NCBI GenBank assembly: GCA_905220665.1
Contig: CAJNAR010000163.1
Location: 248,001 to 312,000 of the forward strand
Direction of reading: 5' to 3'
DNA: 64,000 nt
DNA from: Albugo candida
Taxonomy: Eukaryota > Oomycota > Peronosporomycetes > Albuginales > Albuginaceae
Numbering within the stretch: the stretch's first letter is position 1; every line of letters begins with the position of its first letter. Shown here piece by piece: positions 47,173 through 58,543 of the stretch. A program made the position numbers and the translations under genes. Below the pieces are notes generated by a model. The model was not told the DNA's origin. It was given only the letters and a program-made list of their open reading frames with translations, and searched no databases.

Positions 47173-47945
47173 TTAGCATTTTCTGAAATCCGAAAAAATT
47201 CGCATCAGTCCATTTTCCGGTTGCATTCTGCGTGCCATCTCAATCGATGGAAGAGTTCCTCGGGTCCAGTCGAAATGCTGGGTATCTACTTGCGAGATTG
47301 TAGGCTGTGACTCAATGCCACCTCCAGTGAGTGAATGCTGTGCTGTGAATGAAGGCGGTGCTAACGGTACATTCACATCATCAAAAAGCGATTCTGTGCA
47401 ATCATCTCGCTCCATCTCCAATCTTTCCTTTGAATCCTTCTCTTCATTCCCATTTTGGCGTTTGCATGTGCTCAAATGCATTTCCATAGCGTTTTGAAGC
47501 GCTTTGGTAGCGATTGTATACTCATTCTGTGCGTGTAGTGACTGGTTTCGTGCGAGTTTATCCATTTGTCTCGCTTCCAGACATCGCGGAGCTTCTTTGC
47601 TTACGATTTCAAATGGTAAGGAAGCTCGGTGCTTTAGTCTCCGGAGGCTTACTGTCGCTGCGTGATAGAAATTGGGAATATGCTTACAATTAGCTCGTGT
47701 TCGTATCGATGAAATCTCATTATCAACTTTCCGCTTTGTGATCCATTTTGGGACTCGGATTAAAGTGTGGTCGATACTTTTCTGTCGGGTGATTCGCACC
47801 GTTAGTGAGTCGGTATCCGCTTCTGCTGTCAGCCTTTTACTCGCAATCGTTTGAACGCAATTGGCTGTTGGGATAAAACAGCAGTCAATACGCTTTTTTA
47901 TAAGCGATACAATTACTCACATGTTTCCCTTTGTGGGAATTCCAT
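47173..47945 (-). CDS. hypothetical basic protein
   Basis: The long frame has no ATG. Adding a 25-nt first exon (47921-47945, MEFPQRET) through a 56-bp intron (47865-47920, GTGAGT...CCAACAG) gives 238 aa in frame. It is basic, mostly helical and polar, with a likely helix around LEARQMDKLARNQSLHAQNE and an acidic patch before the C-terminus. It converges on the 45486-47112 gene with a 60-bp gap. No family recognised. Confidence 0.6.
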
Positions 47946-48087
47946 TTTCAGGCAATAAATACTTTTAAGTGCGTAAGGAGTTCGAAAGGTATTGAGATGC
48001 GCAAGGAGTAAAACGTGGCACTATTTAGCAGCTTTGTGCAGTGTTTATAAAGCAGTAGTAAACATAATCGTAATACGTGAAAACCTT

Positions 48088-49378
48088 TCATGCTCTCTCG
48101 GGAAATCTTGCACAATGCGATTTATTAGCACTACATGAAGCTTGAGATTGTGCAATTATGGTCGTGTTGTCATCCTGTGTGGCCTCAATGTCATCGAGTG
48201 TCAGCGATGCCTTGAAATCATGGCAATCCAGCAAAAGTGACAAAAGCTTTTGGACGGAAGCGGGGACATGTTTTTTCCCGAGCGAAAATTCATAGCCACT
48301 AATTCGTTTTTGAGCTCTTTCGATACATTGTCCGAGTTTTGGGCATTGCGAAATGGATGGCACATAATCGCTGCTACATTTCATTGCAAAGGTGTCAATT
48401 GGGCAGCTAAAGCAAATTACGCTCACAAAAGGGCCCGATGTCTACATAATCGATCTGAGCATCAAATGGTTGTCACGCAAATGGAGAAGAGCTTCTTACA
48501 GCGCTCGAATGCATCGCAATGCGAAACGATTCCGTGCTGGATGTATGAGGGTATCTCCTTGGGATAAAAATTATGAATTCGGAAGATGATGATAGCTGAC
48601 AGAGCTCATCTAATGCATCAGCTCCTACTTGGATCAGCTCTGATACGTAAAAACTGCCCGAAATGGAGCTTTTGACCGCTTCATCGGGCTTTGGAAATTC
48701 ATACATAGATCGTTTTCTTCTCGCGTGATACAGAATAGCTCGACTGATTCGTGACTTTGATATATCTTCCTCAGTTATTGGCCTCCCATACGCTTCAAAG
48801 TGGTCAATTGTTCCTTTCAGCTTTTCAGTGAGCATTTCGAACGAGAAGTGTATGATCTCGTGGACCATCGATACGTTCAACATTGCGCCTCCGGACGATT
48901 GTAATTGCCGTGTCGTATTTGTATTCTCCAAAGCGTTTCCCAATGTATACGAGTGAGCCATCAACAGCAGCTTTTGTTCTTCCACTTTTAAAAGCTCTGG
49001 TAAGATTGCACCAAATTGATCAAGAATTTCGCTTAAAAGGATCCAACATTTGAACTCCATCCAGTCAAGGAAAGTCTCTGATGCGTTACTTGTCGGAACA
49101 GCTAGCAATACCATAACATGATTCGGCTGGTTGGAAATGTAGACCACCTTCCAGCATGGCCAACAATCCATTCTACCGGATGATTCCTGCTTTCCAAGAG
49201 CGTACACACTTGCGACCAAAAGCGCTAGCGAGGAGAATGAAAATGGCGGCAATGATGGGTCTTGTTGCCACCGACGATTACACCAGTGGCTCAATATCCT
49301 TCCTGAAGTCGTCGATAATGCACATAACACCGTCAATTTTTCCAAGACGCTTCCATCTACCGTACCTGCCGAAGTCAT
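48088..49378 (-). CDS. longin/Fuzzy-like protein (tentative)
   Basis: Exons 48500-49378 and 48088-48441, split by a 58-bp intron (GTAAGAAGC...TATGTAG, phase 0), give 410 aa. The start, VLEKLTVLCALSTTSGRILS, followed by a hydrophobic region (FSFSSLALLVASVYALGKQ) and a long helical middle (LLSEILDQFGAILPELLKV), resembles the first longin domain of Fuzzy/HPS1/MON1-CCZ1-type proteins. FVSVICFSCPIDTFAM at the start of exon 2 could open the last longin domain. Fuzzy takes part in cilium assembly, which would fit an organism with flagellated spores. The similarity is by pattern only. It lies 70 bp downstream of the GBP-like gene. Confidence 0.5.
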
Positions 49379-49448
49379 CGTTTTGCGTCGTCTTTTAAAG
49401 TACAAAAAGACTTTACGCTCATCACGCGTCCTTCCCAGCATCCTATTC

Positions 49449-52127
49449 TTAGGATGGTCGACAAAGGTCAAATCCTGAAGGTGACGTGGTCTCACTATCC
49501 TTGGAGCCTTCCGCAGCTTCAGCAGTACCCGAAGACGTGGTTGATACATCCGTCCAATTATATTGCCGGACTTCGGGCGCAGTAGTAGCTCTTTCACGAT
49601 CAGGTGGTCTGATCCCTGTTGAAAGTAAGCGCAGCTTTTCCTCAAGATGAAAAATTTCCCGATCGATATCGCTCACATCCTTTCGAAGATTCGCTTTTCG
49701 CTTCTGATACGCCTGGCGCAATACATTGGAGTCAGTTCTTCCTTGAGTCTTTAGTTGGCGACTAAAATCGGTGTGTTGTTGTTTGATAGCGTCGGCATCT
49801 TTCAGATGTTGAGTCTCCAAGTTGAACATCGCCTGCATGTGCTTTGTCTTTTGCTGAACGAGTTCACGCTCCAGCTGCACGATTCGATTCAAAAGCCCTT
49901 GTTGTTGATCTAAGAGAACGCGTTCTTCATGGAAAAACTCACGTTCCTTATCCAAAACTTGTTCCGAAACTCCTTGGACATGCAGATCAGCTCCTCGACG
50001 ATCATCCTGGGCTTTTTTGAGTGCTTCATCGAGTCGTGATCGCTCGCTTTTTAACTCTTGTTCCAAAATGTCCACACGTAACTCGTGCTTCTTGTTCATA
50101 GTTTGCATCTCCAATTGAAGATTCTCCAGATATCCTTTCTTTGTCTCCAGCTCACTTCGCAGTAGAGACCGAACATCGCTCCATTGCTGCGTTGCTTGGT
50201 CCAATTCTGCTTCATATAAGCGCTTCTGATCTTCACCATTGAAAACTCCACCGGAACTATTTCCATCCGATGAGTCGATCAATGGCGGCATCGACACTTG
50301 TGCCAGATCGCACTCAATCTGTCCTAATTCACTTTTCATCTCTCTCAGATACGCCTCATACTTTCTCAGCATCGTCTTTCCCATTGAGACAATCGATTTG
50401 TACAGAGATGTGGTCATCGCTTGTTCCAAGACTTCACCTCGCGATGGACCAACAGCCTCGGATTTGTATGTGTTGAGCATTTGATCAATGTTCGATTGGT
50501 AGCGTGATAATACCGCCATAATCCCATCACAAAATAATTCACGTGGTCTAGTGGAAGCATTTACATAAGTCAGCAAACCTGCGGGTCGTAAAAAGCCTCA
50601 CCTGTTGTCAATTTCTTTCGTCATTTCCTCCAAATCGTTCGGTAGGAGCGACTTGATCAGCGTCTCACAGAATAAAATGGAGTTTTGCTCATTACGCTGT
50701 AGAAGCTTTTGTAATAAAGCAGCACATTGCGTCTGCCATTCTTCACGATATGACTTGAGCATCGGTGGGTCCACACTGGCTGGCAATACATTGCATTCTA
50801 CATCCAAGAATGTATTGATATCGGTGTCTTGAATCACTTTGAAGTAGTGTGTCATTATATCCCGCTTGGTTGTGAGAATTCCCGCTTTACTGATGTCAGG
50901 CATTTCCACGTCTTTGCCGACGTCATGAGGCTTATTTGGTTCTCCGCATAATTGTATTAGGAACTGATCATGAAAAAGCCGCTTGGCTTCTCCGAGTGCT
51001 TTATTGACCAGCGCATTCGCGTGTGCATTGACAGCTTCCTGGATGACCGGTGGTTTGGATCGATTCAAAGCATTCACGTACGCTGACAGCATCGCACACC
51101 ATCCTTTTCCACCTCGAATTGGCTTTCGCATTCCAAAATTATGCAGCATGCAGTCTTTCGATAAAAAATGCTGACAGAAATCGTCCAATTCTTTGCGAAA
51201 TTGAGAGCGAAAAGAAGGTATATGATCCTCTTTCTCGCCCGTTGTAAGGCTTTCGTTTGTCGTCTCCGTCATTCGAGAAAATCCGGTCAGATAGTGTTTT
51301 GGAAAAATCAGCTTCAAATACATCCGCACGGTGTTCCGCATTACAATCTCATCATTGAAGCCTTCTTCATCGGCCAAAATCTGTGCCAAAAACTATAACA
51401 GCAAAAATGAGATCCGCTTTTTGTACGCATTCCAGCTGGAAGCACCTCTTGATAGCCGCATTTCTGTCCATCAGATCGCATCCGCCATTTACTCTTGAAA
51501 TTGGGGCAGGCAAAGATGAACGACGGTGTATGTGTGCCCAAATCGTCCACTGTCAAATGTTTGATCAGTAAGGAAGACAACCATAATACATATTCACATA
51601 CAAACATGCTGTGGTTCCTGCGTGTTGGATCGAATTCTACAGCACTCGGGCATCTGCTGGAGCCAAGGAAGAAGCTGCTTTTTAAACGATTCGATACTGC
51701 AAACTCCATCCAGCTGATAGATGAATACGGAAGATAAGAGCATAAGTAGAGTAAGAACTTTTATCTGGTCGTTTTCTGTCAGCATATTTGCATCGCCCTT
51801 CTCCTTCGGTGTACGTCTCGTCAGCCAGAAACGTATTGGAGTATGTACCTCCTTTGTCTCTTTCTCCTTCCATAGCCATATCGCGACGTTAGATGAGCTT
51901 ACAGAGGAGCAATAGCTCTCGAAAATAGCCTGCATGAACTGATTATTCGTGGTCGTGCCTGTGAGCGCAATGATTTGCGTTAGCGGATACGTTTTTAATT
52001 GCGAGTTCAGCGATCGGATTGCATCGGTGTCGACTTCCCAAAGCACATTGTCGCCAATTGCATAACTGTAGCGAAGAAGAGGGACACATTCCCATTCACG
52101 TACTCTTTTCTCATCAAAGTTTTGCAT
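49449..52127 (-). CDS. guanylate-binding-protein-like, degenerate GTPase domain
   Basis: Exons 51602-52127, 51446-51549, 50602-51392 and 49449-50547 give 839 aa with all frames kept. The N-terminal part follows the GBP layout: PLTQIIALTGTTTNNQFM where GxxxxGKS is expected, a NVAIWLWKE segment, and IKVLTLLMLLSSVFIYQLDG where the SS-FIYN-type strand lies. A helical domain (FRKELDDFCQHFL, AMLSAYVNALNRSKPPVIQEA) and a coiled coil of about 250 residues with Gln/Glu/Arg heptads follow. No Lys-Ser P-loop and no DxEG are visible, so GTP binding is doubtful. The start at the ATG 52127 is the first in frame; an upstream exon cannot be excluded. Confidence 0.75.
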
Positions 52128-52551
52128 TTGTGGAGAAAAGCGGCGAATCTGATTCAAATTATGAGACTTTCGCGGCTCGTCACTAAACTTGTCTCATACG
52201 AAGCGCATAGCAGTCAGCTGAGCTTATGTGCGTGCAAATTCGAGCAGAATATTGACAGTGAGAATATGGAAAGGCAAAATGTCTGAGATAATGAGTCAGA
52301 TCCCTTATTTTTTCATAGGAATTTGGTGGTAGTGCTACGTGTCCGAAAGTGTATATATTCTGCAAGTTGTATACTGCCGCATTTGCCATCGTGGAAATAG
52401 ATTTGCTGCTTGCTCGATAAGGGAGTGGAATTACCCTTTGACTGCTGTTCGTCTCCCATCCTTTACGAGACATTTCAATGTACTGGGCTTTGTTTTGCGA
52501 CCACTCTTCCATTTGGTATGCAGCAAAGTTGTAATGGCCGTACAACGCAAA

Positions 52552-53625
52552 CTACGTTGCAAGCGCAAAACCGATTTCTGACTCATTTCGATTCCCATAT
52601 TTGAAGATTGTATACACTTTTCGTAGAAATATATCGCCAAACAACCACGCATCCTGGCCTGTCATTTTCGAAATATGTCGAAACATGAAAATGCAGATAG
52701 GTCCAACTTTGCGGATATAGTCGTCCGGGGTGAAGGTGAATAATTGTCCGCCAATTTCGAATGAGAGATTAACTTTCTTGGAGCATCGCAACCAGTAGAA
52801 ATCTGTGAATGGAAATTTGTACGCTCCAACTTGTTCTGCAAGTTTCTCCACCTGATCATCGGGCCCCGAGATGTAGTTCTCACCCGATGCAAAGTACGCG
52901 TACGCGTCACGTACGACCAATTTATCATTCACATAAATGCCTGTCAGCCGTACGCTCCACTGTTTCGACAGATACACTGGCACAAAGACGATTGGAGGCT
53001 TGTAACAAGTCGGGTCGAATTCGCCAATACGAAGTTCCCCGCCATTCGGACCCAAACAGAACGCAAAAACATTCTCATCCAATAAGTTACTTTGTTTGAG
53101 TGCGTGCATTGGCGTTTGCGCATCTCCCAACTCGAGCACATCAAACCCGAAACCAACGACTCCATCGTAAGGGATCACTCCATCCGCCAGGGGAACTTGA
53201 TCCACTTGCCCGATTGTTTGTGATCGAATGTATACGTCGGGAGTCAAATGCAAAATGTCCTTAATCAAACGCCCACTGATCATAGTGTCCTCAAAGAGCG
53301 ATACAAACGAGCGATTAAGCGGGTGGCTGGTTGCAGAGAGCTCGCTCTTATAAAAGTGAGAATAGTAGATCGAGGGCTGGGTAGGGATCCACGTATATAG
53401 AGAATCAGTGTCAAACAAAACTCTAATAACTTGTCTCGAAGATCCGATCGTGATGACACCTACGTACTGTGAAAATGTCGTAATGCGATTTATGCCCCAC
53501 AGGAATGCAGCATTTTTTTCAGGCTGGTACAAGGCTCTCTCTAGGGGAATCTGGAGAACGACGGCATCAAGAACGCATGCGTTCAAAGCGAAAATATTGA
53601 TCAAATTTGCTGGCTGTAGCCACAT
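52552..53625 (-). CDS. secreted aspartic-protease-like protein, probably inactive
   Basis: 357 aa from the ATG at 53625 (upstream in-frame codons are non-ATG). A hydrophobic N-terminus (IFALNACVLDAVVLQI) looks like a signal peptide, with no propeptide. The pepsin fold is clear: QYVGVITIGS, RVLFDTDSLYTWIPT, DGVVGFGFDVLELG, FAFCLGPNGGELRIGEFD, FTPDDYI and WLFGDIFLRKVYTIF. The first active loop keeps Asp but reads DTD instead of DTG. The second reads YFASGENYISGP, with Ala replacing the catalytic Asp. The flap Tyr is not evident. The lengths of this protein and the one at 5453-6520 differ by two residues. Hydrolysis is unlikely without both Asp. Expect a binding or scaffold role. Confidence 0.8.
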   Translation of the reverse strand: MWLQPANLINIFALNACVLDAVVLQIPLERALYQPEKNAAFLWGINRITTFSQYVGVITIGSSRQVIRVLFDTDSLYTWIPTQPSIYYSHFYKSELSATSHPLNRSFVSLFEDTMISGRLIKDILHLTPDVYIRSQTIGQVDQVPLADGVIPYDGVVGFGFDVLELGDAQTPMHALKQSNLLDENVFAFCLGPNGGELRIGEFDPTCYKPPIVFVPVYLSKQWSVRLTGIYVNDKLVVRDAYAYFASGENYISGPDDQVEKLAEQVGAYKFPFTDFYWLRCSKKVNLSFEIGGQLFTFTPDDYIRKVGPICIFMFRHISKMTGQDAWLFGDIFLRKVYTIFKYGNRNESEIGFALAT

Positions 53626-53817
53626 GAGCGTAGAGAATTTCTTTAAGATGCTCGAATGAAAAGTTTCGACCGAGGAGCGTGGTGAATTTTGATCAATGGC
53701 AACGGCCACAGCTAGACGAGTTGTCGCCACGTGTCATAAGAGGGTGAGGGTCAAGTATACAATAGTACCCACAGTAGTACGCAACAATTGGACGCTGTAT
53801 GATGGGAAGCTATTACT

Positions 53818-55002
53818 TTATTCCTGTGACGTAATGGAAGCATCAAGAGGCTTACATTTCTTCCTGGTGTCGGGAAACATGGTCATACCAAGACCACTTC
53901 CGACAACCCCAACTCTACCATCGACTGTTTCAGGAGATGCAAAAATGCTCTCACCGCGTATTGAGAGAGCTCCACTCGTTCCACGGACGCGCTTTTGCTT
54001 TGCTTTGTGTTGGAAAGCCTTCCATCCCTGCTGCTTGACATTTCTCTCATTATCAAGCCGTTTTTGACGATTCAAGTTTTTTAACGCTCGAATGCGTTTT
54101 CGTTTTCTCTCCTTTTCAGCTTCTGTATCGGTCGGGAGGATTTGTAAATGGTCAGGAATTTTTATCGGCTTGCAAACTGTCGAGTCTGACGACTGCGCCA
54201 CTTTTGACTCTGCTTCATTTCCTACAAGAAAGCCGGCCTGCGGTGCGGACTCTAGCTTTTGCATATCTTGACCCGCTTCATGCTGATTGACTTTTTCGTC
54301 TTTGACCTCACATAAATAGCTCAGCGGCACCTCTTCCGTATTCCCGTATCCAGTGAATACTACTGAAACTCCAAGAGAAGTTTCTTCGGCAATCACGCAT
54401 TCATAAAATTGATGATCTACATAATATCTCGCAAGACATCGCATCCCAATTTGGACATCTTGCTTCGTTATCGGGTGCTCTACCGGACTGATATCACGAA
54501 GCTCAGATAGGTTGATCTGATCCTTTGTGTGAAATCCGAAAAACTGAATTTGTATGGTGTCTTCTTGAACGTTTTCTACACGAACAGGGTACCATGTATC
54601 TTGGTGCTTTGCTTCACAGTCTGTTCCTATGAGAATGTTGATTGTAGGCGCTTGCTCGAGCCCCGGGTCGATGATGTCGGGGCGACTGTCTTTCACTGGA
54701 TCTTCTTGCTGATGGACTACACAGGTGTCCGATTTCTGTCGCTGTTTCGATTCAATCTGCAACATAAATGCTATCGCTGAGCCATCTTGTTATTGATCTG
54801 CTTTATGTGCGAGGAAAATTATACTATAACGTACCGATTCTTTCGTGAGTCGAATGACCTCAACAAGATCTTTTGCCAATGAAAGGCATTCGCTGTTTTC
54901 AGGATCAGATTCTAAAATGGTGTAAATCTGCTCAAGCTGATCTGTGAACTTGACCAAGCGCTGCTGGAGTTTCCGTATCTCATTTGATTCTTCAGAGGGC
55001 AT
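53818..55002 (-). CDS. SMNDC1: SMNDC1/SPF30-like splicing factor (Tudor)
   Basis: Exons 54835-55002 and 53818-54756 with a 78-bp phase-0 intron (ends TTGCAG) give 368 aa. SPF30 binds symmetrically dimethylated Arg on Sm proteins and helps assemble the tri-snRNP. The N-terminal coil (EIRKLQQRLVKFTDQLEQI) is followed by a Tudor-like core: GTDCEAKHQDTWYPVRVENV, IQFFGFHTKDQINLSELRDI, then a second one, GMRCLARYYVDHQFYECVIA, VVFTGYGNTEEVPLSYL. A basic C-terminal half contains KQQGWKAFQHKAKQKR. Two consecutive Tudor-like blocks appear rather than one, so it may be a variant. The ATG at 55002 is clear. Confidence 0.85.
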
Positions 55003-55038
55003 ACGCGATATTTTTAATACAATTGCGTATAGTAATTG

Positions 55039-55437
55039 TTATATTATATTATTGCATGGCGTAGAGGGCCTCAAAATGTTCATACCTGATGTGGTGCACA
55101 TCAAAGTAGAAGCGCTGTCGTGCACCTGGCTACAAATGCGGTATGCGATCGTTCTAGTTGATATTAAGTGCATTCGGAGAGGTTTCAAGAGGTGAAAAAC
55201 GCCGGGATTGCTAAGATAGAGGATTTCTTACATTGTTAAATCTATTAGACGAGACTTGTTGAGAGTATACTTTTGCAATTGCAAACATGCATCATGCATT
55301 CTATGCTTCTGCTTAAAAGGGAGCATTTTTATGCCTGATTGGCAAGTAATACTTTTTTTCCATACTGAATCCCATACAAAACGAGCTGATTGGACAAGTT
55401 GTAGTATTTTATACTGAATTTTGTATGCATCATCCAT
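55039..55437 (-). CDS. small hypothetical protein
   Basis: Exons 55232-55437 and 55039-55153 with a 78-bp intron (GTAAGAAATCC...CAACTAG, phase 2) give 106 aa: MDDAYKIQYKILQLVQSARF, a Lys/His-rich middle, then KSRLIDLTI-TIAYRICSQVH and a Cys-containing tail. It looks helical. The stop lies 36 bp upstream of the SMNDC1 start on the same strand. No family recognised. Confidence 0.45.
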
Positions 55438-56844
55438 TGTCGTAAGTATGCTCTACGGAGGCAGAAACACCGTAGCAATATCCGTATTCGGACCTGAAAA
55501 CTCAATGTCGAGTAAATCATGAGGTAAAAAAGCAGACGCGGTAATTTACAGTGCCATTTGGTGTCAGCGTCTCCAAAGTTTGCAGAGAAGCTGGCCGCGA
55601 GTCAAGCTTAAGTCGATGGCAAAGCTACAAATAAGCGATAATAGCGTGTGCACATGGAGATGACATGTGATGGAATCTGTATGGTTCATATGGCTGCCAA
55701 TCTTTATGGAGTGACAATCGTAACCCCACGCAAACAGCAAAGCTGATGACCGGTAATGATTCATGAGGCTGTGACACAGACGAAAGGCTTCCGTAGTGTC
55801 CTTAATGTTAGTGAACCAGTGGCTGCGTGAACGCTTTTTCGGTCGCTCTCGCCGGAAAATTTGGAAGCTGCGATAAGATAATTTTTGTCGCTGTCCAAAT
55901 CACCAACTTGCTAGGGCCACAACGTCTACTTATCACGCACAACTCAATAATGTACGCGGGATATTTTCATACAGTAAAACGCTCCTTTCTAATAAAAAGT
56001 TGATGAATCGGATCTATGTATTTTTTAAGGCGAAATGGGAGACCGGGATGTCTTGTTGAAGCTGCTCAGCCAGAGATGGACCAGATAGCAAATTGGACAC
56101 CGGTAATGTGTATCATACCTATCTCAAGTGCGGAATGTACAATTTGGTTTTCGCACCTTCCGATCTTTTTGCTGAGATCCACCTGGAATCGTACCAATTA
56201 CAAACTCACTCGATAAAAATGTCGTGATTTCGGTACCGATTTTTTGTCAAAAAATCCAGACCTCATTTCAAAAGTCGATGCTGCACGTGTACCTTCACTC
56301 TTTCGTGCCCATCTATCACTACCCTTTGGTCTCAACGTTTGATTTGGATGCGATCCTCAGACGAGCGTTTGTTGCCCAAGAGTAATCGCTTGTCTTTGCG
56401 ACTAACGATATATACTTCATGAGACAGCCTCTAGGAATACTTAAGGGCTGGACACGTAGTGGTTGATGATTGATGTGATTGCTCCACCATCTTTATCTTT
56501 ATCCTCTTCCTCTTTTGAAGTCATTTATCGATCATATTCGACGCGGAAAAATGATATACAACAAAATATGACGTCTTACGCGTGATAGAATCAGCTGAGT
56601 CCAGCTTGGCGAGATGCATGTGCTTTGTAGATCATGATTACACAGTAACCTTCCCTTCATCACAATAGCATTGATCTATACGAGACATTCAAAGAAAGCG
56701 CCTATCAATTCCAACGATATCGGTCGTTATGTAAAGTTGTTTTATTGGTCCAAAGTGCGCCGATATAGTCAATCGAATCGCTATTCTATTTTCTCGAATT
56801 TTCATCGCCCTTTCCGATAAGATCGTGACACGAATTTATCTAAA
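55438..56844. other. intergenic, nothing recognised
   Basis: Divergent upstream region of the small gene (minus) and the GPx fusion (plus). Short frames only. An A/T-rich block precedes the GPx start. No repeat or RNA gene seen. Confidence 0.4.
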
Positions 56845-58377
56845 ATGGTGGCTTCTGTAAATGACGCGTTAAAAGGAGTAATATTCGAACGCGAACGTGC
56901 TTTAATTGAGCTTCCTACCAATGTGCAGGAGGAAGCTAAATCGCTAGTTGCTTATTTCACCAGTCCGGAAGGAAAAACTGAATTGATCAAACATTGCGGT
57001 ACTAAAAAGAGTAAAACTAACTCATTCCACACAATCAAAGGCTCTGCATTTCTGAGTGTCCTTGAAGCAAGCCTTAAGCGAGGCGCTGATACTGAACCGA
57101 AAAGTGAAACAAATGATGATTCAACTCCGACTCCGACTTCGACTTCGACTCCTGAAGAGATCAAACAGCTCGCATATGCGCTCGTTTTTTCGGGATTGAT
57201 AACACCTTATAAGGAAAACGAATCACCTATTGGGCCATTCTCATTTGATGCGGAGCTCTACATCATCGTAATCTCTTTTCCCGCAGAAAATGAGGAAAGC
57301 TTCTCGGTCTGGAGTCTGAAAGAAGGAGCAATACAAGCTGGATTCTTGAAGCGCAAAGGTAGCGGGATCTTTTCCAATCTCAGAGGAAGCAAGAAAGTGT
57401 ATGGTATTATCAATGAAGCTCAGAAAGTATTGGCTCTTTTCGAGTCGGACCATGCGTTCAAAACTCAGTCAGTGATTCAACTTACTGCTGACAGTTGGGT
57501 CGAATTCGATTCCACTATCGCGAATGCTATCAAAGTTCACAATAAAGATGGATCCGAAGTTTTGATTGCATCCAGCAAAGAAAAAGCTGAAGAGTGGTTG
57601 AATGCTTGCATCAATGCGGGTGCGCAGTATCGCGAAGCGTTTACGAAGAACATTGATGATGTCACCTCATTTTATGAATTGAGTGACTTCGATATGGAGC
57701 ACAAAGAAGTATCGATGAGCACTTACAAGAGCAAAGTCCTGCTTATTGTGAATGTATCGAGTATGTGTGGATTGACACCCACGAACTATACCGATCTGGT
57801 CGCGCTCGATGAGAAGTATCGTGATCAAGGCTTGCAGATTCTAGCCTTTCCTTGCAACCAATTCGCCAACCAAGAGCCTGGAACGCACGAAGAAATTATG
57901 GAGTTTGTGAAGCAATACAAATGCGCGTTTCCATTTTTCGAAAAGGCTGACGTGAATGGCGCTAAAGCACGACCTGTTTTCATGTATTTGAAAGCGAAGC
58001 TTCCGGGCTCCTTTGGAAGTTTCGTCAAGTGGAACTTTACCAAATTCCTTGTCGATCGCGACGGGAAACCGCACAAGAGATACGCACCAAAGGACCCGCC
58101 TCTCTCTTTCGAGGATGAGATCAAAGAATTACTAGCAGCAAAGACCGAAGAAGCGGAGAAAGCAAACACAACAGCATCTGAGCCCGTTGTGAACGCAAAC
58201 AAAGAAGTCAAAACGACAGAAGAACCAGAAAAAACGACGACAACGGAGGACATTGAAGCAGTCAAGTCAACAGAAATTAAAGAAAAGCAGCAAGAGTCCG
58301 CGGAATCAACCACTGCCAACAAATCTGAAGCACAAGTTGATGCGCAAGTGAGTAAAGATGTTGAAGATCAAAAGTAA
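56845..58377 (+). CDS. DEP/PH/glutathione-peroxidase fusion protein
   Basis: 510 aa in one exon. N-terminal residues of about 30-125 look like a DEP domain (AYFTSPEGKTELIK...YALVFSGLITPY). About 155-265 form a PH-like domain (GAIQAGFLKRKGSGIFSNLR...EEWLNACINAGAQ). 280-430 is a glutathione/thioredoxin peroxidase: VNVSSMCGLTPTNY with peroxidatic Cys308, FPCNQFANQEPG with Cys337 and Gln339, KCAFPFFEK with the probable resolving Cys360, and WNFTKFLVDRDG with Trp396/Asn397. Cys, not selenocysteine, is used. The last 80 residues are a Glu/Lys/Thr-rich tail. The fusion suggests peroxidase activity recruited to membranes through the PH module. A TP/TS repeat (57126-57150, CGACTC/CGACTT units) lies between DEP and PH. 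Confidence 0.88.
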   Translation: MVASVNDALKGVIFERERALIELPTNVQEEAKSLVAYFTSPEGKTELIKHCGTKKSKTNSFHTIKGSAFLSVLEASLKRGADTEPKSETNDDSTPTPTSTSTPEEIKQLAYALVFSGLITPYKENESPIGPFSFDAELYIIVISFPAENEESFSVWSLKEGAIQAGFLKRKGSGIFSNLRGSKKVYGIINEAQKVLALFESDHAFKTQSVIQLTADSWVEFDSTIANAIKVHNKDGSEVLIASSKEKAEEWLNACINAGAQYREAFTKNIDDVTSFYELSDFDMEHKEVSMSTYKSKVLLIVNVSSMCGLTPTNYTDLVALDEKYRDQGLQILAFPCNQFANQEPGTHEEIMEFVKQYKCAFPFFEKADVNGAKARPVFMYLKAKLPGSFGSFVKWNFTKFLVDRDGKPHKRYAPKDPPLSFEDEIKELLAAKTEEAEKANTTASEPVVNANKEVKTTEEPEKTTTTEDIEAVKSTEIKEKQQESAESTTANKSEAQVDAQVSKDVEDQK

Positions 58378-58543
58378 AAGTGTAGGCTCTGATCCTGATT
58401 TTTAATGTCATGTTTTTACCCATTGATAACGCGTTAAGTTCTAAATCTATGCTCTATTGCAAATTTTGATTAGTTCAAAAATATAAAAATTCGCTGAATT
58501 CTGGTCCCACATTTGGACCGTGTCCCTGGAATGCGTTCGATTA

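Noticed and set aside
48473..49645. Full 390-codon minus frame as one protein
   Set aside because: Its first 89 codons overlap the 3' coding end of the GBP-like gene. The ATG at 49378 gives a protein-like start, and the 3' end splices onward.
51495..51737. Plus-strand 80-codon frame
   Set aside because: It is antisense to the second exon and introns of the GBP-like gene and has no motif.
57825..58322. Minus-strand 165-codon frame opposite the GPx fusion
   Set aside because: It is a mirror of a strongly coding plus strand, with Ser/Val-rich text and no domain.
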